From: Amblyomma americanum
Lineage: Eukaryota; Arthropoda; Arachnida; Ixodida; Ixodidae
Direction of reading: 5' to 3'
DNA: 64,000 nt
Assembly (NCBI RefSeq): GCF_052857255.1
Contig: NC_135502.1
Location: 159,209,599-159,273,598 of the forward strand
Below, piece by piece: positions 22,970 to 34,669 of this stretch (the stretch's first letter is position 1; every line of letters starts with the position of its first letter). Position numbers and translations under genes: made by a program. Under the pieces are notes generated by a model, which ran no database searches, was not told where the DNA came from, and worked only from the letters and a program-made list of their open reading frames with translations.

Positions 22970-23733
22970 GTAACGGAATTGTAGAGGCTTCAAGGCTCGG
23001 CAGAAACGCGCGAACCTGCGCCTCTACCTAGAAACTTTCGAGGCTTTGCCCGCCGTTTTCGCCCTGCAGGAGCCAGAAGAGGCGGCCAAGTTGACTAACT
23101 ACGTTCCAGTGACACCCCTCGTCGAGTCATCTCGTACACAAGTCGTACAAAGCAACCGAAATTGACCTCGATCTCAATATACCGTACTCGTACGCGATGG
23201 TAACTATCCTTCCCCTTCGCCGATCGGATTCTCCCCTGCGCGTACCTTATGTATACTGCTCCCCTAAACTGAAGCGAGTGGCCTTCGCGCACCTCTTTAG
23301 CCGTGCACTTCAAGAGGCGGGTCGCTACCCCCTGCTGATTGTGGGCGACTTGAACGCCCCTAGCCAGCTACGGGGCTGCCGTAAGGAGGCATTCCGCGGA
23401 CGCATGCTGACGGAGTTGGCGTCCACACTTGGGCTCACCCTCCACACCGACCCGGTATTTCGAACCCGTGCAGGCAACTCAGTGAGCCGAAACACATGCC
23501 CGGACCTCACCTTCACTCGCAACATAAGACACACAGACTGGATCAACACCGAGAATACCCTCGGCAGCGACCACTGCACCATCAGCACCACAGTTTATAC
23601 ACGCCCCCTAAAGCGCCCCACCGCACAAGCACGCATCCCCAATTGGACCACCTTTCGCCAAAATTTCTCTTCCGGCGCCAACACAAACATCACAGAGCAG
23701 GGCTACACGAACTGGTCCCGGTCAGTAATATAA
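22970..23733 (+). pseudogene. Retrotransposon endonuclease domain
   Basis: The N-terminal part reads NCRGFKARQKRANLRLYLE and FALQEPEEA (catalytic Glu of the LQE motif). After frameshifts near 23.1-23.2 kb it continues with PLLIVGDLNAPS, CPDLTFTRN and LGSDHCTISTTV, the DLNAP and SDH signatures of APE-type endonucleases. The domain nicks target DNA to prime reverse transcription. The normal tryptophan before NCRG is lost. Confidence 0.7.
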
Positions 23734-23772
23734 CACCTTCGCTCCCAGGAGAAGCAGATACAGCTCACAGAG

Positions 23773-25200
23773 GTGGTCATGGACGTGGACAACCACTTCT
23801 TCCACCTCTCGGAAGCGCGTCGCTGCCTTACGCGCCGCTGGAAGCGCCAGAAACACAACAAGAAGCTCAAAGCGCGCATTGCGGACTTCACCCGGCAAGC
23901 AGCAGAGTCCGCGGCCCAACTCGCTTATTCCAACTGGGTGGACCGCTGCAACACGGCGGCGAGGCAGATGTCGAGCCGCTACACGCGGCGGCTCTTCCGA
24001 GCCCTCATCAATCCAACACATACCCGCACAGAAACGCAGAAGCAACTACAGAATGCCATGCACTCATTCCAAGGAAATACAACGCATTTGGCACAGGTGC
24101 TCTGGGATCGCTGCCTGTGCACAACTCAGGACGCCCGCAGATCGGACTACTCCTACGCAGGCAGGGATAACTCGGAGTTGGACAAGCCTTTCCAGCTGCA
24201 CGATTTGCGGGCTAGTCTGGCCAAAATGAAGAGGGGCACCGCGATGGGCCGGGACAAGGTCACCGTCAAACTTTTGGCGAACCTTCCTGATTCAGCGTAC
24301 CAGTGCCTTCTAGATTACATCAATGCGATCTGGACAGAGGAAACCCCCCTCCCCATTGAATGGAAGACGGCCCTTGTCATCTTCATCCCGAAGGCCGGGA
24401 AACCGATCGACACGGACAACCTGCGCCCCATCTCTGTCACCTCGTGTGTGGGCAAATTGATGGAGACGATGGTGGGGGATCGGTGTCCAGATACCTCGAA
24501 CAACACAACACCTTCGCGAAGACCATGTTCGGATTTCGCCCACACAGATCCGCACAGGATGTCCTGCTCCAACTTTACCGAGAAATCATGAACTCCATCA
24601 CATACCCCCAAAAACGATAAAATTGTCCTCGCGCTCAACCTGAAAGGAGCGTTCGACAACGCAATCCACGAGGCCATACTCTCATACTTGAGTCAAACTC
24701 ACTGCGGCACAAAATACTTTAAGTTACGTGAAAGTTTCTTACGAACAGAGTGTCCTACATCCGAATACAGGACCAAGAGCAGGGACCTTTCCTTCTCGGC
24801 ACGAAGCGGACTCCACAAGGCGCGGTGATGTCCCCTCTACTATTCAACATAGCCATGAGAAGCCTACCTGCCCTGCTGGGTGCGGTCGAAGGGGTCCAGC
24901 ATGCGCTGTACGACGACATCACCCTCTGGTCTACGCAAGGACGCCTAGCGGACATGGAGACCAGCCTGCAAACAGCCGCCAGCACAGTGGACCGCTGTGC
25001 CCGAGACTGTGGTCTGCAATGCTTCCAGCAGAAATCAGAATTCGTACATCTGCGCCCCTCACGCACATGCTTGACACAAATCCATCTCTCCTTGCAAAGC
25101 GGTCTCATTCACGAATCCAAGGAAATCAGAGTCCTCGGACTCTTTATACACAACCAGCGACGCTGTGAGACAACACTCGCCAAGCTCCGGTAGGTGGGGG
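23773..25200 (+). pseudogene. Retrotransposon reverse transcriptase, frameshifted, catalytic residues altered
   Basis: Order: connector helix region, KMKRGTAMGRDKVTVKLL, NLRPISVTSCVGKLMETM, a frameshift near 24,475, FGFRPHRSAQDVLL, motif A as LALNLKGAFDNAI (usual Asp now Asn), motif B TPQGAVMSPLLFNIA, and motif C as ALYDDITLW, in which the Ala of YADD has been deleted as one codon. Two independent changes at catalytic motifs mark long inactivity. Confidence 0.75.
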
Positions 25201-25264
25201 ACCAGGACGGTCCCATGGTTGCCGGGTTTCCAACAAGCGCGGTGGGTTACGATGCAAAGACACC

Positions 25265-26552
25265 TTGCGGCTGGCGAACGCATTCGTGACCAGTCGAATC
25301 TTGTATTCTACTCCCTACCTCCACCTGCAGAAACAGGAAGAGGATGCCCTTGAGGTCATCCTCCGCAAATTCATGAAACGACCGCTGCACCTCCCAGCCT
25401 CTACCTCTACCAGCCACCTCATGGCACTGAAGATAGTGAACACTTTCAGGGAGCTTCGGGAGGCCCACCTCAAACACCAATACACTTGTCTAACAAAGAC
25501 AGTGTCGGGTCGCCGCCTTCTAGCCCGTCTTCACGTCCAGCACACCCAATTCACAGAGGAGAGATGCCGCCTTCCCATACACTGGAGACGTGCCATCCTC
25601 TTGCGGCCTCTCCTCACCAACATGTCCAAAGAGGACCATAATGGCAGGCGCCTGGCGCGGGCGACATCCTTGCACCACCATTTTGGGAGTAAACCAGGAT
25701 TCTTCTACGTGGACGCCTCCGGCCCGGCCACCAGGGGATGGTACACGGCCGCGGACGTCCACGAGGGCAAAACAGTAGATGGCCTTACTTCCAAGGGCCA
25801 TGGTGGGTGAACAGCGCAACAAAGGCGGGACAAAGGCAAGACAAGCGCCTGTCAGCAATTCAGGCAGAAAAGGTTGCCATCGCCCTGGCAGCCTCCGACT
25901 CCTCCTCCAAATACATAATCACCGACTCGCAGAGGCTTGTCGAAACGTCGAACAAGGGTGGGCTACTCCCCTGGCTTATCGCATCTACCAAAATTGTAGC
26001 CGAGACTCGAACCCTGCGCACCGCTCTCTCGTTTGGTCTGCAGGCCACGAAAGCCTCCGCGGAAATGAAGTTGCTGACGCCGCTGCCCGCGCGCTCTCTG
26101 TCCGGGCATTTCCCGCGGGACCTAACGCTGACCAGGACTCCGATTTCAATCCGGTTTACACTTTTAAGGAAATATGCGATTATTACAAATCCACACACCA
26201 AACTCTTCCCACCCCGCGCAAAGGGCTCGGGCAGGTCAACCAGCGGGTACTCCTGCGCCTGCTCACTAACACGATGCTGTGCCCGGCAACTCTAAAGCAT
26301 TTCGATCATCAATTCGATGGGCGGTGCTCACACTGTGGGGAGGTGTCTGATACCTGCCACATGGTGTGGGCCTCCCAGCAGAACCCATCCCTACTCCCTA
26401 TCCAAAACCCCACCCGATCGGACAGGAAGGCGACCCTGACCAACTGCTGCACCCTCGAGGCCCAAAGGACCTTAATGCAGCGCGCCCGTGCTGCGGCAAC
26501 CGCCGATGGGGTGCCTTACAAGACATCCCACATAGTGGTTGTATGGGCGTGA
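25265..26552 (+). pseudogene. ORF2 C-terminus: thumb, RNase H and Cys-His motif
   Basis: The frame 25,265-25,810 covers the thumb and the start of RNase H (FFYVDASGPATRGWYTAA, with VDAS for TDGS). The next part, KYIITDSQRLVETS, holds the second Asp. It then shifts frame into LVWSAGHESLRGNEVADAAA, with the His and final Asp. CSHCGEVSDTCHMVW forms the terminal Cys-His motif at about 26,320-26,375. The stop is at 26,550-26,552. Confidence 0.7.
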
Positions 26553-26734
26553 CCCTTCATGTCACGACCACGACCACCTCTTTCTATCATTAATATATGT
26601 TTTCACCACCACCTGAACACTGCGAAGCATTTGACCAGAAGATTGACTTCGATGGGGCTATTGTGTTGGACACCTAGCTGCGCCTGCGCAGAAAGCTCTT
26701 GCTCCAGTAATGGTATACTGAGCAGAAGCGGGAA

Positions 26735-27495
26735 TGTCACGGATCTCCCTGGAGAACACTTGGAGCGAAAGAATGGACTTGGCGACAAGTGTACCCACAC
26801 AGACGCACATTTATTACACCCTACGTGTCGCAAAAACTAGCACACAAAACACAGACTATCAGTACACACGACCCGGGAACACTGCTACTAGCGTCTACTA
26901 CTAGCGTTCTACTGTTAGCGGTCGCCGTTCGCGCTCACGGTTGGTTCGGTGCGGATGGGGCGTTGCATGGCTCCGGTAGCCGGCGTCGAAATGGCGTTCG
27001 ACGTGCTCAGGCTGGCGTCGCTGGCGGCGTTGTTGGCTGCGTCGTACAAGCTGCCGGTCCAAGCGCCCGTGGAGGTGATGCTGGTAATGTTGGCGTTGGG
27101 GGTACCACCCGGATGGGTGGCAACAGCGCCTGAGACACCCCTGGCCGTGGCAGGTGGTAGCGTCCTCCGTTGACTCCCCGGGACGGGCTCAGGAACGGCA
27201 GGAAGTTTACGGTGCGAAGCCGTAGAACTCAAGCTCACCGGAGCAGTAGCCGGCGTCGCTCTTTTCCAGCCGAAGCGTCCCTGACCCGCCGGAGCATCTG
27301 CTTCTGTGTACTTCCCCCTTGCCTCGCTCTCCCTCGCGCTTTAACAGCCTTGGCGTTAGTCCACGTACCTTGTCGTCGTCTTCTGCTTCCTCCGTTCTCC
27401 GCCAGTCATTTCTTCCCACCTCACTGAATACTTCTCATCGTCTTCAAACATCTTGCGTTCATACTTTTATTTCAAACTTCCTATTGTATGTGAGA
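26735..27495 (-). repeat. 3' LTR
   Basis: About 760 bp homologous in direct orientation to 36,593-37,429. The minus-strand end reads GGAGATCCGTGACA, and an AATAAA signal sits about 80 bp before it (plus-strand TTTATT near 26,810). It has diverged clearly from the 5' LTR, with many substitutions and indels, so the insertion is old. Confidence 0.8.
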
Positions 27496-27512
27496 AGGGC
27501 CCTCTCTCTCAA
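27496..27512 (-). other. Polypurine tract
   Basis: The minus strand reads GAGAGAGAGGGCCC directly before the 3' LTR start. This is the expected position and composition of the primer for plus-strand DNA synthesis. Confidence 0.65.
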
Positions 27513-27759
27513 GCGTTTTTCTATGAAAACTGCTCATATCATCCTCATCTTCAAGCCTTCCAGCCAGCCGACTATCTTTTTTGGCGATTCTGGACGCAGA
27601 ACGCAACTCACCGCAGATGTCCAGCACATACCAAAAGCCCCACCACTAACACAGGACACCAAACTGCATTTTCGGAACATTAACACACTACTGCCGTTGT
27701 CCGTACGGTGTCCTTAATACACATGTTGATGTCCACAACACACTCCCGTGTATAATCAC

Positions 27760-27797
27760 AAAACAACAACATCAGCAGCAACAACAACAACAATAAG
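27760..27797. repeat. AAC/AGC-rich microsatellite
   Basis: Runs of AACAACAACA interrupted by CAGCAGCAAC lie in the element's 3' untranslated part. Confidence 0.7.
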
Positions 27798-27858
27798 ATA
27801 TATCCCATAGATACCTAGAGCTGTCCAGTTGGCTCTACTCATGAAGGCCGCTCCAACG

Positions 27859-28300
27859 TTATCTCTGCCTTGAATATATTCCGCCTGAAATGAGTATTCT
27901 CCATCTCATGACCATACTATTGTTCATTTTGTCCTTGGTTAAGTATTCAAGCGGCTGATGATCCGTTTGAATTCTGAAATGTCTCCCATAAAGATAAATG
28001 TGAAATTTCTTCACCCCCCACACCACCGCCAAGGATTCCTTGTCATCAGTGGAGTAGTTGCGTTCACTAGGCGATAATCTCTTGCTTGCAAAAAATACCG
28101 GATGTAGCACGCGATTCTCTCCTTGCAAGAGTACGGCTCCTATAGCTCAGTCTGATGCATCAGTGCGAAGCACAAACTCTTTATCCAGATTCGGTGCAAG
28201 CAGAACGGGCGGTTTTGCCATATGCCCTTTTAACATCACGAATGCTTTTTCATGTTCAGCAGTCCAATTCAGCTTATTGCTTGCCCCCTACTTAGTGACT
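27859..28300 (-). pseudogene. Ty3/gypsy RNase H
   Basis: The minus strand gives PVFFASKRLSPSERNYST, DKESLAVVWGVKKFHIYL and FRIQTDHQPLEYL. The conserved Glu (KESLAVV) and Asp (TDHQPL) of the Ty3/gypsy RNase H are present. It follows RT directly, as in all LTR elements. The frame is broken near 28.13-28.3 kb and after KMNNSMVMRW. Confidence 0.75.
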
Positions 28301-29140
28301 TCAACGAGCGGATCGGCTGTGTGGGAATAATCGGGAATAAAGTCCCTGTAGTGTCCCGTTGAACCCAGGAACAACTGTAATTCTTTCTTGGTCGTCGGTG
28401 TCTGGGCTTGCTGTATTTTGTCCGAGAAAAGAAATGGCTTCAGAGCCCACCTCACATTTTGCCGGTCTTATGGTCAACCTGGCTTGCTGAATTCTATCCA
28501 ATAGTTTTTCAAGCGTAAGTACGTGCTCTTCCCGCGAGTCTGTGGCCACAAAGATGTCATCAATATAGTGTTCTACATTTTGAAGCCCCATCCAAAGGCT
28601 TCCTTATCAGCTTCGTGAATATTGCGGGTGCTGTTTTCAAACCAAAAGGCATGAATTTAAACTGGAATAAACCCGCCGAGCAAGAAAAGGCAGTCTTCTC
28701 TTTAGACGAATCTCCCATTGGTATTTGCCAATACCCTTTAGCTAAGTCAAATTAAAAAAAACACTTTTGTGAGCCACCTCAGCGAACACCACTTCCTATA
28801 TTGGTGTATGTTCGGCATCGTGTACTATGATGCCATTCAGCCGACGAAAATCTACACGCAGTCGGTTAGTTCAATCGAATTTTTTGACAACCACGAGAAG
28901 CGCATTGTATGCTGACCACAGCCTCTCAATCACACTAAGCTCCAACATATCCCTCACCTCATTTTCAATTGATTCTTGGACTTCAAGAATCAGTGCGTAT
29001 TGTTTCACTCTTATTGGTGTATCTGTAGAGAGATCTCTAATTTGCAACATATGGCATCCGTTTTGCCCGGCACATCCGAAAACACATCCCCCTTGCTGAG
29101 GAGTAGGGCCTTTATCTCTGATCATCTATCTTCATTAAAA
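28301..29140 (-). pseudogene. Ty3/gypsy reverse transcriptase, downstream of integrase
   Basis: Reading the minus strand: TDTPIRVKQYALILEVQ, ENEVRDMLELSVIERLWS, a frameshifted middle with KGYWQIPMG, FQFKFMPFGLKTAPAIF and then VEHYIDDIFVATDS (catalytic YIDD). These are standard Ty3/gypsy RT blocks. The sequence runs on from the integrase C-terminus through a spacer of about 50 codons (LKKYEERVP ... DVFSDVPGKTD), so the IN-RT junction is original and not a rearrangement. Confidence 0.8.
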
Positions 29141-29285
29141 TTGGGGTTTATTAACACCTTTTCCCATTCTACAGTTTTCTTCCAACTGCGCGTGGGCACC
29201 TCGGCAACATCATCTGTCTCCTCGGCTACTACCGAGCATGCTACCTTTGGGGCGCACCGTACGGGAACCCTCTCTTCGTACTTTT

Positions 29286-30400
29286 TCAACACGTTTGCAT
29301 GGAAAACATTTTGGTGTTATTTATCAATAACGCATAATCCAGGTCATTTTTTTTCTGCGTCACAAGGTAAGGACCCTTCCAATGCATCAGTAACTTGTTA
29401 TGAACCGTGCGTAGCAGGATGAGAACCCTTTTGCCCGTTTTCAGAATCCTGTGAGTGGCTTTCTTCTCATAATAGCCCTTATACAGTTCGCGCGCCCTTT
29501 CCAGGCCTTGAGGCAAGTCTCTACGTTTCCTCGAATTAGTCCATGTTGTCTTGAGATCTGACGCAATCTCATTATTGGTCCACAGTTCCTTGAGTATTGT
29601 TAGTCGACCTCTAACCGATCTCCCATACATCTCGAAAGGCGAGAAACCAAGACTCGTTTGCGGTACTTCGCGGTAAGGGAACAAAAGAGCTGGAAGATAT
29701 CTATCCCAATCAGTAGGTTTCTCCTGGCACATTTTCTTGATCATATTTTTCAGGGTGCCGTTGAACCACTCTACAAGCCCATTACACATGGGATTGTAAG
29801 GCGTCGTCAGTAGGTTCCCTACTGACAAAAGGCGGTTAACCTCCTTCATTAGTTCCGATGTGAAGTTCGAGCCCCGGTAATTCTAAATTTCCCTCGGGGA
29901 CCCATAACGCGAGAACATCTGCACAAGACCCTCCGCCACTTGGATACTGTAAATAGCCTTCAATGGAATAGTGTCAGGATAACGAGTGGTCTTGTCAACC
30001 AGAGTAAGCACATATCTTTTGCTTCTGGCGGATACTGGGGAGATTGGCCCCACAATGTCAATAGCCACTCTTTGAAAAGGTAGATAGATCGCTGGCATCT
30101 TGTCCAGAGGTACGGGACCAACTCTTCCTTTCAGAACTGTGCGCTGGCACATGTCACATGAGCGAACAAAGCGTTTAACGTCACTCTGGACACCAGACCA
30201 GAATAACTCCTCGGAGATCCTAGACACCGTTTTTTGAACACCATGGTTTCCGGCCATAATGGCGTCATGTCCTAAGCGTAACACTGTCTCTCATATCTTT
30301 CGGTAACACCAGCTGTTGGACCCGCCTTCCTGAACTAAATATGCATTCCCTGTGCAGAAGACCGTTTACCAATTGATATTCGAATGACGTACGACTCTTC
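29286..30400 (-). pseudogene. Ty3/gypsy integrase, upstream of RT
   Basis: The N-terminal zinc-binding HHCC part reads GHDAIMAGNHGVQKTV then RSCDMCQRTV. The catalytic core has VAIDIVGPISPVS (first Asp). The second Asp region is damaged: SPREI is followed by TAG (29,883-29,885), and the Asp is replaced by Tyr. The core Glu remains in CNGLVEWFNGTLK. The C-terminal part has LLMHWKGPYLV and NNTKMF. Integrase inserts the DNA copy; this one cannot. Confidence 0.8.
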
Positions 30401-30786
30401 TTTCTTTTCATTTTTTTCCCCGAATCTTTTGAAGCAGGCTTTCAAGCTCGGGTTTTTCTCTTTGCCTAATTGCAATTTCGCCCGGTGTTACGCTCAGACG
30501 CGTCGTAACGGGAGCAGAGAGCGGACGCCGCGTTTCTCGGGCTGTCACTTGAACTCTTGTCTCCACTTCCGACGAGAAACTGACTGCCCCATCACTCGTC
30601 TGAGCTGTCGTGGGCCTTTCCTCCTTTGGATGTTCTTCAACGTCGAGCATTCTTCACTCGGGATTGGGGACTTCGACACCTCTTGCACCCGTAATGTTTC
30701 CCAAGATGAGATCATAGATTGGTTGCTATACGCATTTTGCCACTGCCTGTCGCGTATAATATGGCACGGACACTAGAATCTTGGCT

Positions 30787-31044
30787 TCAGGAAGGTAGGT
30801 ACCTTACTGTGCTATCTTCAAGAGTGACGACCGACGCTTCCCATGTAAAATCCTCGTCCTTCACCAGGCTTCTCCGAACCATAACTGTGCTGTCTCCGCT
30901 GTCTCTAAGCACCAATACAGGACGGTCCACTATTTGCCCAACCAGCACCGGCATTACTGTTTTCGACTTGGGTGTTCTAGTGGCTTCATTTTCTAGTGGC
31001 GCTTGCTCTCCTTTTAGCTGTGTAACTTCAGGTCGACAACACAT
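30787..31044 (-). pseudogene. Retroviral-type aspartic protease
   Basis: The minus strand includes VLVGQIVDRPVLVLRDSGDS and then VRRSLV. DSG is the active-site triad of the retropepsin family. It lies between the gag zinc knuckle and integrase, the expected place for gag-PR-IN order. The protease dimer would cut the polyprotein. Confidence 0.65.
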
Positions 31045-31049
31045 GTAGC

Positions 31050-31898
31050 GCGGCTCTGCGCTCTATATCGGCACCCATCCACAGTATGTCCTTTCCCCTT
31101 ACAACCCTGACACACAACCTATGACATTTGGGCAAAGCTACTGTTCCGACAGTCAACCTCATGGTGTGCTACCTTGCCACAGAGGAACTACCTTACTGGA
31201 GCCTTAGATGCACCGCCATATGATCTTGATTATGTCGCATCTGTCCCTAGGACCTTTTGGGTTTCCTCCTTTGCTTTAGGCATATTTCTCAGCCCTTGAG
31301 CCTCGAGGAAATGGTCTGCAGGGTCGGCACTCTTCTAGTGAACACAACTTTCTTTCAGGAATAGCGCTAGCATTAGCCTTCAATATGCTAAAAATTGCTC
31401 TGTCAGCAGCTTGTCACGCACCCCTTCAGAACGCTTTTCTGTGTTTGACATATCGAGCCACCTATCAAAATTGTTCGTCAGCCTGCAGGAAAACTGCTTA
31501 GCGGTTCCAGAATCTTCAGGTGTCGCGGTGCGAAATCTCTCACGAAAACCCTCTGCTGTAAGACTAAATCTTTAGAGGAGTGCCTTCTTGACTTTTTCGT
31601 AGTCCATAGAATCAGCAGCAGGCATCCTCCCAAACACATTCAGTGCCTCCCCGACTATAGATATCATCAATGCCGCGGCCCATTCACTTTGCTCTCAGCC
31701 TTGCCCCAAAGCTATCAGCTCGAATCGTTGCAGATATGCGTCCAAATCATCTCTTTCGTCATCGAACGGAGCCATCAACTTTCTTGGACAAACTCTGGCC
31801 GGTCTTGGAGATTCCGTACCCGCTATGGAATGTTGATAAATATCTGCAATCTCCTCATATCCTCCCACGACATGCGCCTGTTTCCACAAAATAAGCTC
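31050..31898 (-). pseudogene. gag, 3' part with zinc knuckles
   Basis: Reading from 31,898 down: APFDDERDDLDAYLQRFE begins the capsid-like domain, and frameshifted capsid pieces follow to about 31.25 kb. Two zinc knuckles come next: LCGKVAHHEVDC, with its first Cys replaced by a stop, and an intact CQGCKGKGHTVDGC (C-x2-C-x4-H-x4-C). The 5' part of the same gene lies at 36,291-36,513 on the far side of the nested element. Confidence 0.65.
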
Positions 31899-31908
31899 CT
31901 CCTGTTCT
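31899..31908. other. Left target-site duplication of the nested CR1-like element
   Basis: CTCCTGTTCT here recurs exactly at 36,281-36,290 and rejoins the two parts of gag. Confidence 0.85.
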
Positions 31909-32539
31909 ATGCTTTTATTAATATTATTTTATTATTATTTCCAAATATTGTTAGCACTTGCGGGTCGTTACAAGGTGGGAATGAGATAATCAGTCAATAC
32001 ACCACAGTTCCAACTGTTTTACAAAGGTTTCAAGTGAATATGTTTTGTCGAATACGCGTCGGTCAAGGTTATTTCATTCTATGCATAATTTAGGCAAAAA
32101 CGAAAAGTTACATAAACTCTCGGGATGTACGGCATAACTGCAAAAAGATGGTTAGTACGCGATGGCAATCTTCCGGGTGGCCGCAAGTACAAGCTGGAAT
32201 CCAGATTGAACATATTGTGATAAAGCTGATAAAAAACTTTAGCCTAGCAATTTTTCTGCGAATAGCCATGTTGGTAACTGCGCTCGTAAAAGAAGTTCAG
32301 ATACGGACGGCGTTCTTTGGTAAGACGAAAATATATACCTTACTGCCAATCTTTGAACAGGCTCAGTTTTTTCTACAAGATATTGCTGATTCGGATCTCA
32401 AATTATAATTGCGCATTCCAGAGTTGGTCTTACTATTGATTTATAGGCTTGTTGTTTGAAATCCGGTGGTGCATCTTTTAGCTTCCGCCTTAGGATCCCA
32501 AGTTTTCGTTGAGCTGCTCCACAAATGTTTTGTACATGA

Positions 32540-33290
32540 TCACTCCAGTTTGTCATGAATAATTGTGATACCTAAATATTTTAATTTATTAGTACACTTT
32601 AGTGCTCTGTTGTTAATTATGTACGGGAACTCTAATGGCTTCTTCTTTTTCGACACAATCATAAAAGTTGACTTTTCGTCATTTATTTTCATGTCCCACT
32701 TTACACACCAATCATACACAAGCTTCAAAGAGTCATTCAAGAGAACCTGGTCTTGCAGGCATTTTATGCAACAAAATAACACAATATAATCAGCAAACAA
32801 GCGCGCTTCGACGAGAGGGTGGACGTCTTTCGCAATATCATTAATATATAATAAAAACAATATCGAACCCAGAACGGACCCTTGCGGAACATGAGATGAT
32901 ATTGGTAAAGTCGGTGAGCGTTCTTCGTCTATGTGTACAAACTGTGCTCTGTTATTGAAGTAGGCTTTAATCCAATTAATTATTTGAACATCAATACCCA
33001 TCTCATGCGACTTGTGTAAAAGCTTGCCATGAAACACTCTGTCGAATGTTTTGGAGAGATCTATCGTAATGACATCAATTTGCTCTTTTGAGTTTATGGC
33101 TGTAGCAAAAGCATGAGTAATTTCAAAGAGTTGTGTTATTGTCGAGAGACGGCTGCGGAAGCCATGCTGTTTACTATAAAAAAGGTGATTACTTTCAATG
33201 TATTCTACAAGGTATTTAGATATTTTGTGCTCTAACATTTTGCACACAGAACATGATATAGATATAGGACGGTAATTTTAAACATCAAAT
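32540..33290 (-). pseudogene. CR1-like reverse transcriptase
   Basis: Contains SKQHGFRSRLSTITQLFE, VITIDLSKTFDRVFHGKLL (motif A), VPQGSVLGSILFLLYIND (motif B), and motif C as LFADYIVLF, in which the second Asp of FADD is now Tyr. It then reads KWDMKINDEKSTFM and LKYLGITI. The frame is open for 235 residues, but the catalytic change should inactivate it. The RT N-terminal part (to about 33.6 kb) is frameshifted. Confidence 0.75.
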
Positions 33291-33599
33291 TTATCACCAG
33301 ATTTTATTACTGGCACAAATCTTGCTAACAGCCAGTCACCCGGTACAGTGCTGTCACGTAATGATGCTATAAATATTATGTCTAAAAAATAGGAGACCTA
33401 TTCGCAGTAACGCTTCAAAAATTCGTTAGGTATGTTATCAGGACCAGGTGACTTCTTGGAATCCAGTTTTAAGAGTAATGAAAGAATACCTTCTCTTGAT
33501 ATGAATATGCCATCATGCTGCTGGGTGCTTGGCGATTTCTTTCGATGTAAATGCTGTTTAGGAGTAAGTACCGATATAAAGGATCTATTAAAAGCTTCA

Positions 33600-34660
33600 G
33601 CGACTAGTTTCGGTTCGTAGCATAACGTACCATTTAATACTACTCTGTTTATCGTCCTCCAAAATTTTGGGGAGTGCTGTGCATATATTCTGCCAGTGTT
33701 GTAGAAAGGAAGTGCATTTTGGCTTCTTTCGATTCGTTTCGTACTTGCGCACTGAGAGTGGCAATTACATTGCTTTGCTTAGGCTTCTTTTTCCGCGCAC
33801 GTTCTTGAAGGCGTTTTAAATGGATAATATTTCGGGTAATCCAAGGATTCGGTTTCCGTGACCGCTTTTTTAAAGCGGTATAAACCGCCTCAAACAATGC
33901 CTCACAGTTGAGATGAAGTAATTCCACAGGTTTTCAACGCTATCATTTTGCGATATCATATCAAAAGAAAATTCCAAGTAGTCAATAACTGAAGTGTCAT
34001 CAGCTGCATGGAAATTGTAAACGTTCACAGTCTTCTCTTTAGAGGCGCACTTCTTGCTAACATTAATGGTAGCAAGTACACATTTATGGTCGGAAATACC
34101 ATCTTCAATTTCTATTGTACAAGCAAAGCCTCTGCAGACAGAAATATTAAATCCATCAGCGAATGAGAGTTTCTTTGAGTTCGCGTGGGCTTATCAACCA
34201 AATGAATAAGACAATATTTCGTCATAATCTCTAACATACTGTCAGCGTGAGACCTATCTGTATGCCCGGGAACTCGTTCTTCCCAATTTACACCTGGTAA
34301 ATTAAAGTCTCCTAAAAGTATAATTATGCTTCTATTGTCAGTAACAGCGCTTAAATGTTCGTCAGTCTTCTGGAGATACTCAGCAGGGCTGGCTGGTGGA
34401 CTATAAATGGCCCCAATTACAAATATCAAATCGTTTTAAATTAGTTTACACCATACGCTATCATGATCACTAATAAAGGGCAAGGGTTCATGCTGCAGTG
34501 TGTTCTTGATTAACAGCGCCACTCCTCACCTCTGTTTGATCTATCTGTGCGGATCACATTATACGAATTAGGAAAAACTTCACTGTGAACATAGTCGTGG
34601 AGCCACGTCTCAGTCACGGAAATTACATGAGGATTGTGCTTTATCGTTTAACATTCGAGG
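33600..34660 (-). pseudogene. CR1-like endonuclease and linker
   Basis: The endonuclease part gives GAIYSPPASPAEYLQ and LLGDFNLPGVNWEE (catalytic DFN), then DKPTRTQRNSHSLMDLIF. The linker toward RT reads KKRSRKPNPWITRNIIHLKR. Several frameshifts separate them (about 33.93 and 34.11 kb). Its N-terminus follows ORF1 closely (LRILNINATSIVN near 34,680). Confidence 0.7.
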
Positions 34661-34669
34661 GGTCCTGAC

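Larger units (their letters stand above)
21507..26620 (+). mobile_element. Long, broken I-type non-LTR retrotransposon (ORF1 + EN + RT + RNase H)
   Basis: This copy keeps all coding modules in the canonical order: a zinc-knuckle ORF1, an apurinic-type endonuclease, RT, RNase H and a terminal Cys-His motif. It ends with a 3'UTR (ATGTTTTCACCACCACCTG, about 26,598-26,620). The 5' end of ORF1 is cut by the CATC-tailed element. At least six frameshifts or stops are visible, so it is inactive. RNase H plus a CCHC ORF1 points to the I superfamily; the exact clade needs a tree. Confidence 0.75.

Noticed and set aside
25935..25960. Third hammerhead core (TTGTCGAAACGTCG on the plus strand)
   Set aside because: It lies in the RNase H frame of the non-LTR element (DSQRLVETS) and lacks the CUGANGA half and stem II.
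27859..30400. Integrase-before-RT order as a rearrangement
   Set aside because: The integrase C-terminus, spacer and RT N-terminus read continuously on the minus strand with a spacer of the expected type, and LTR, PPT and gag-PR positions agree with one intact order.
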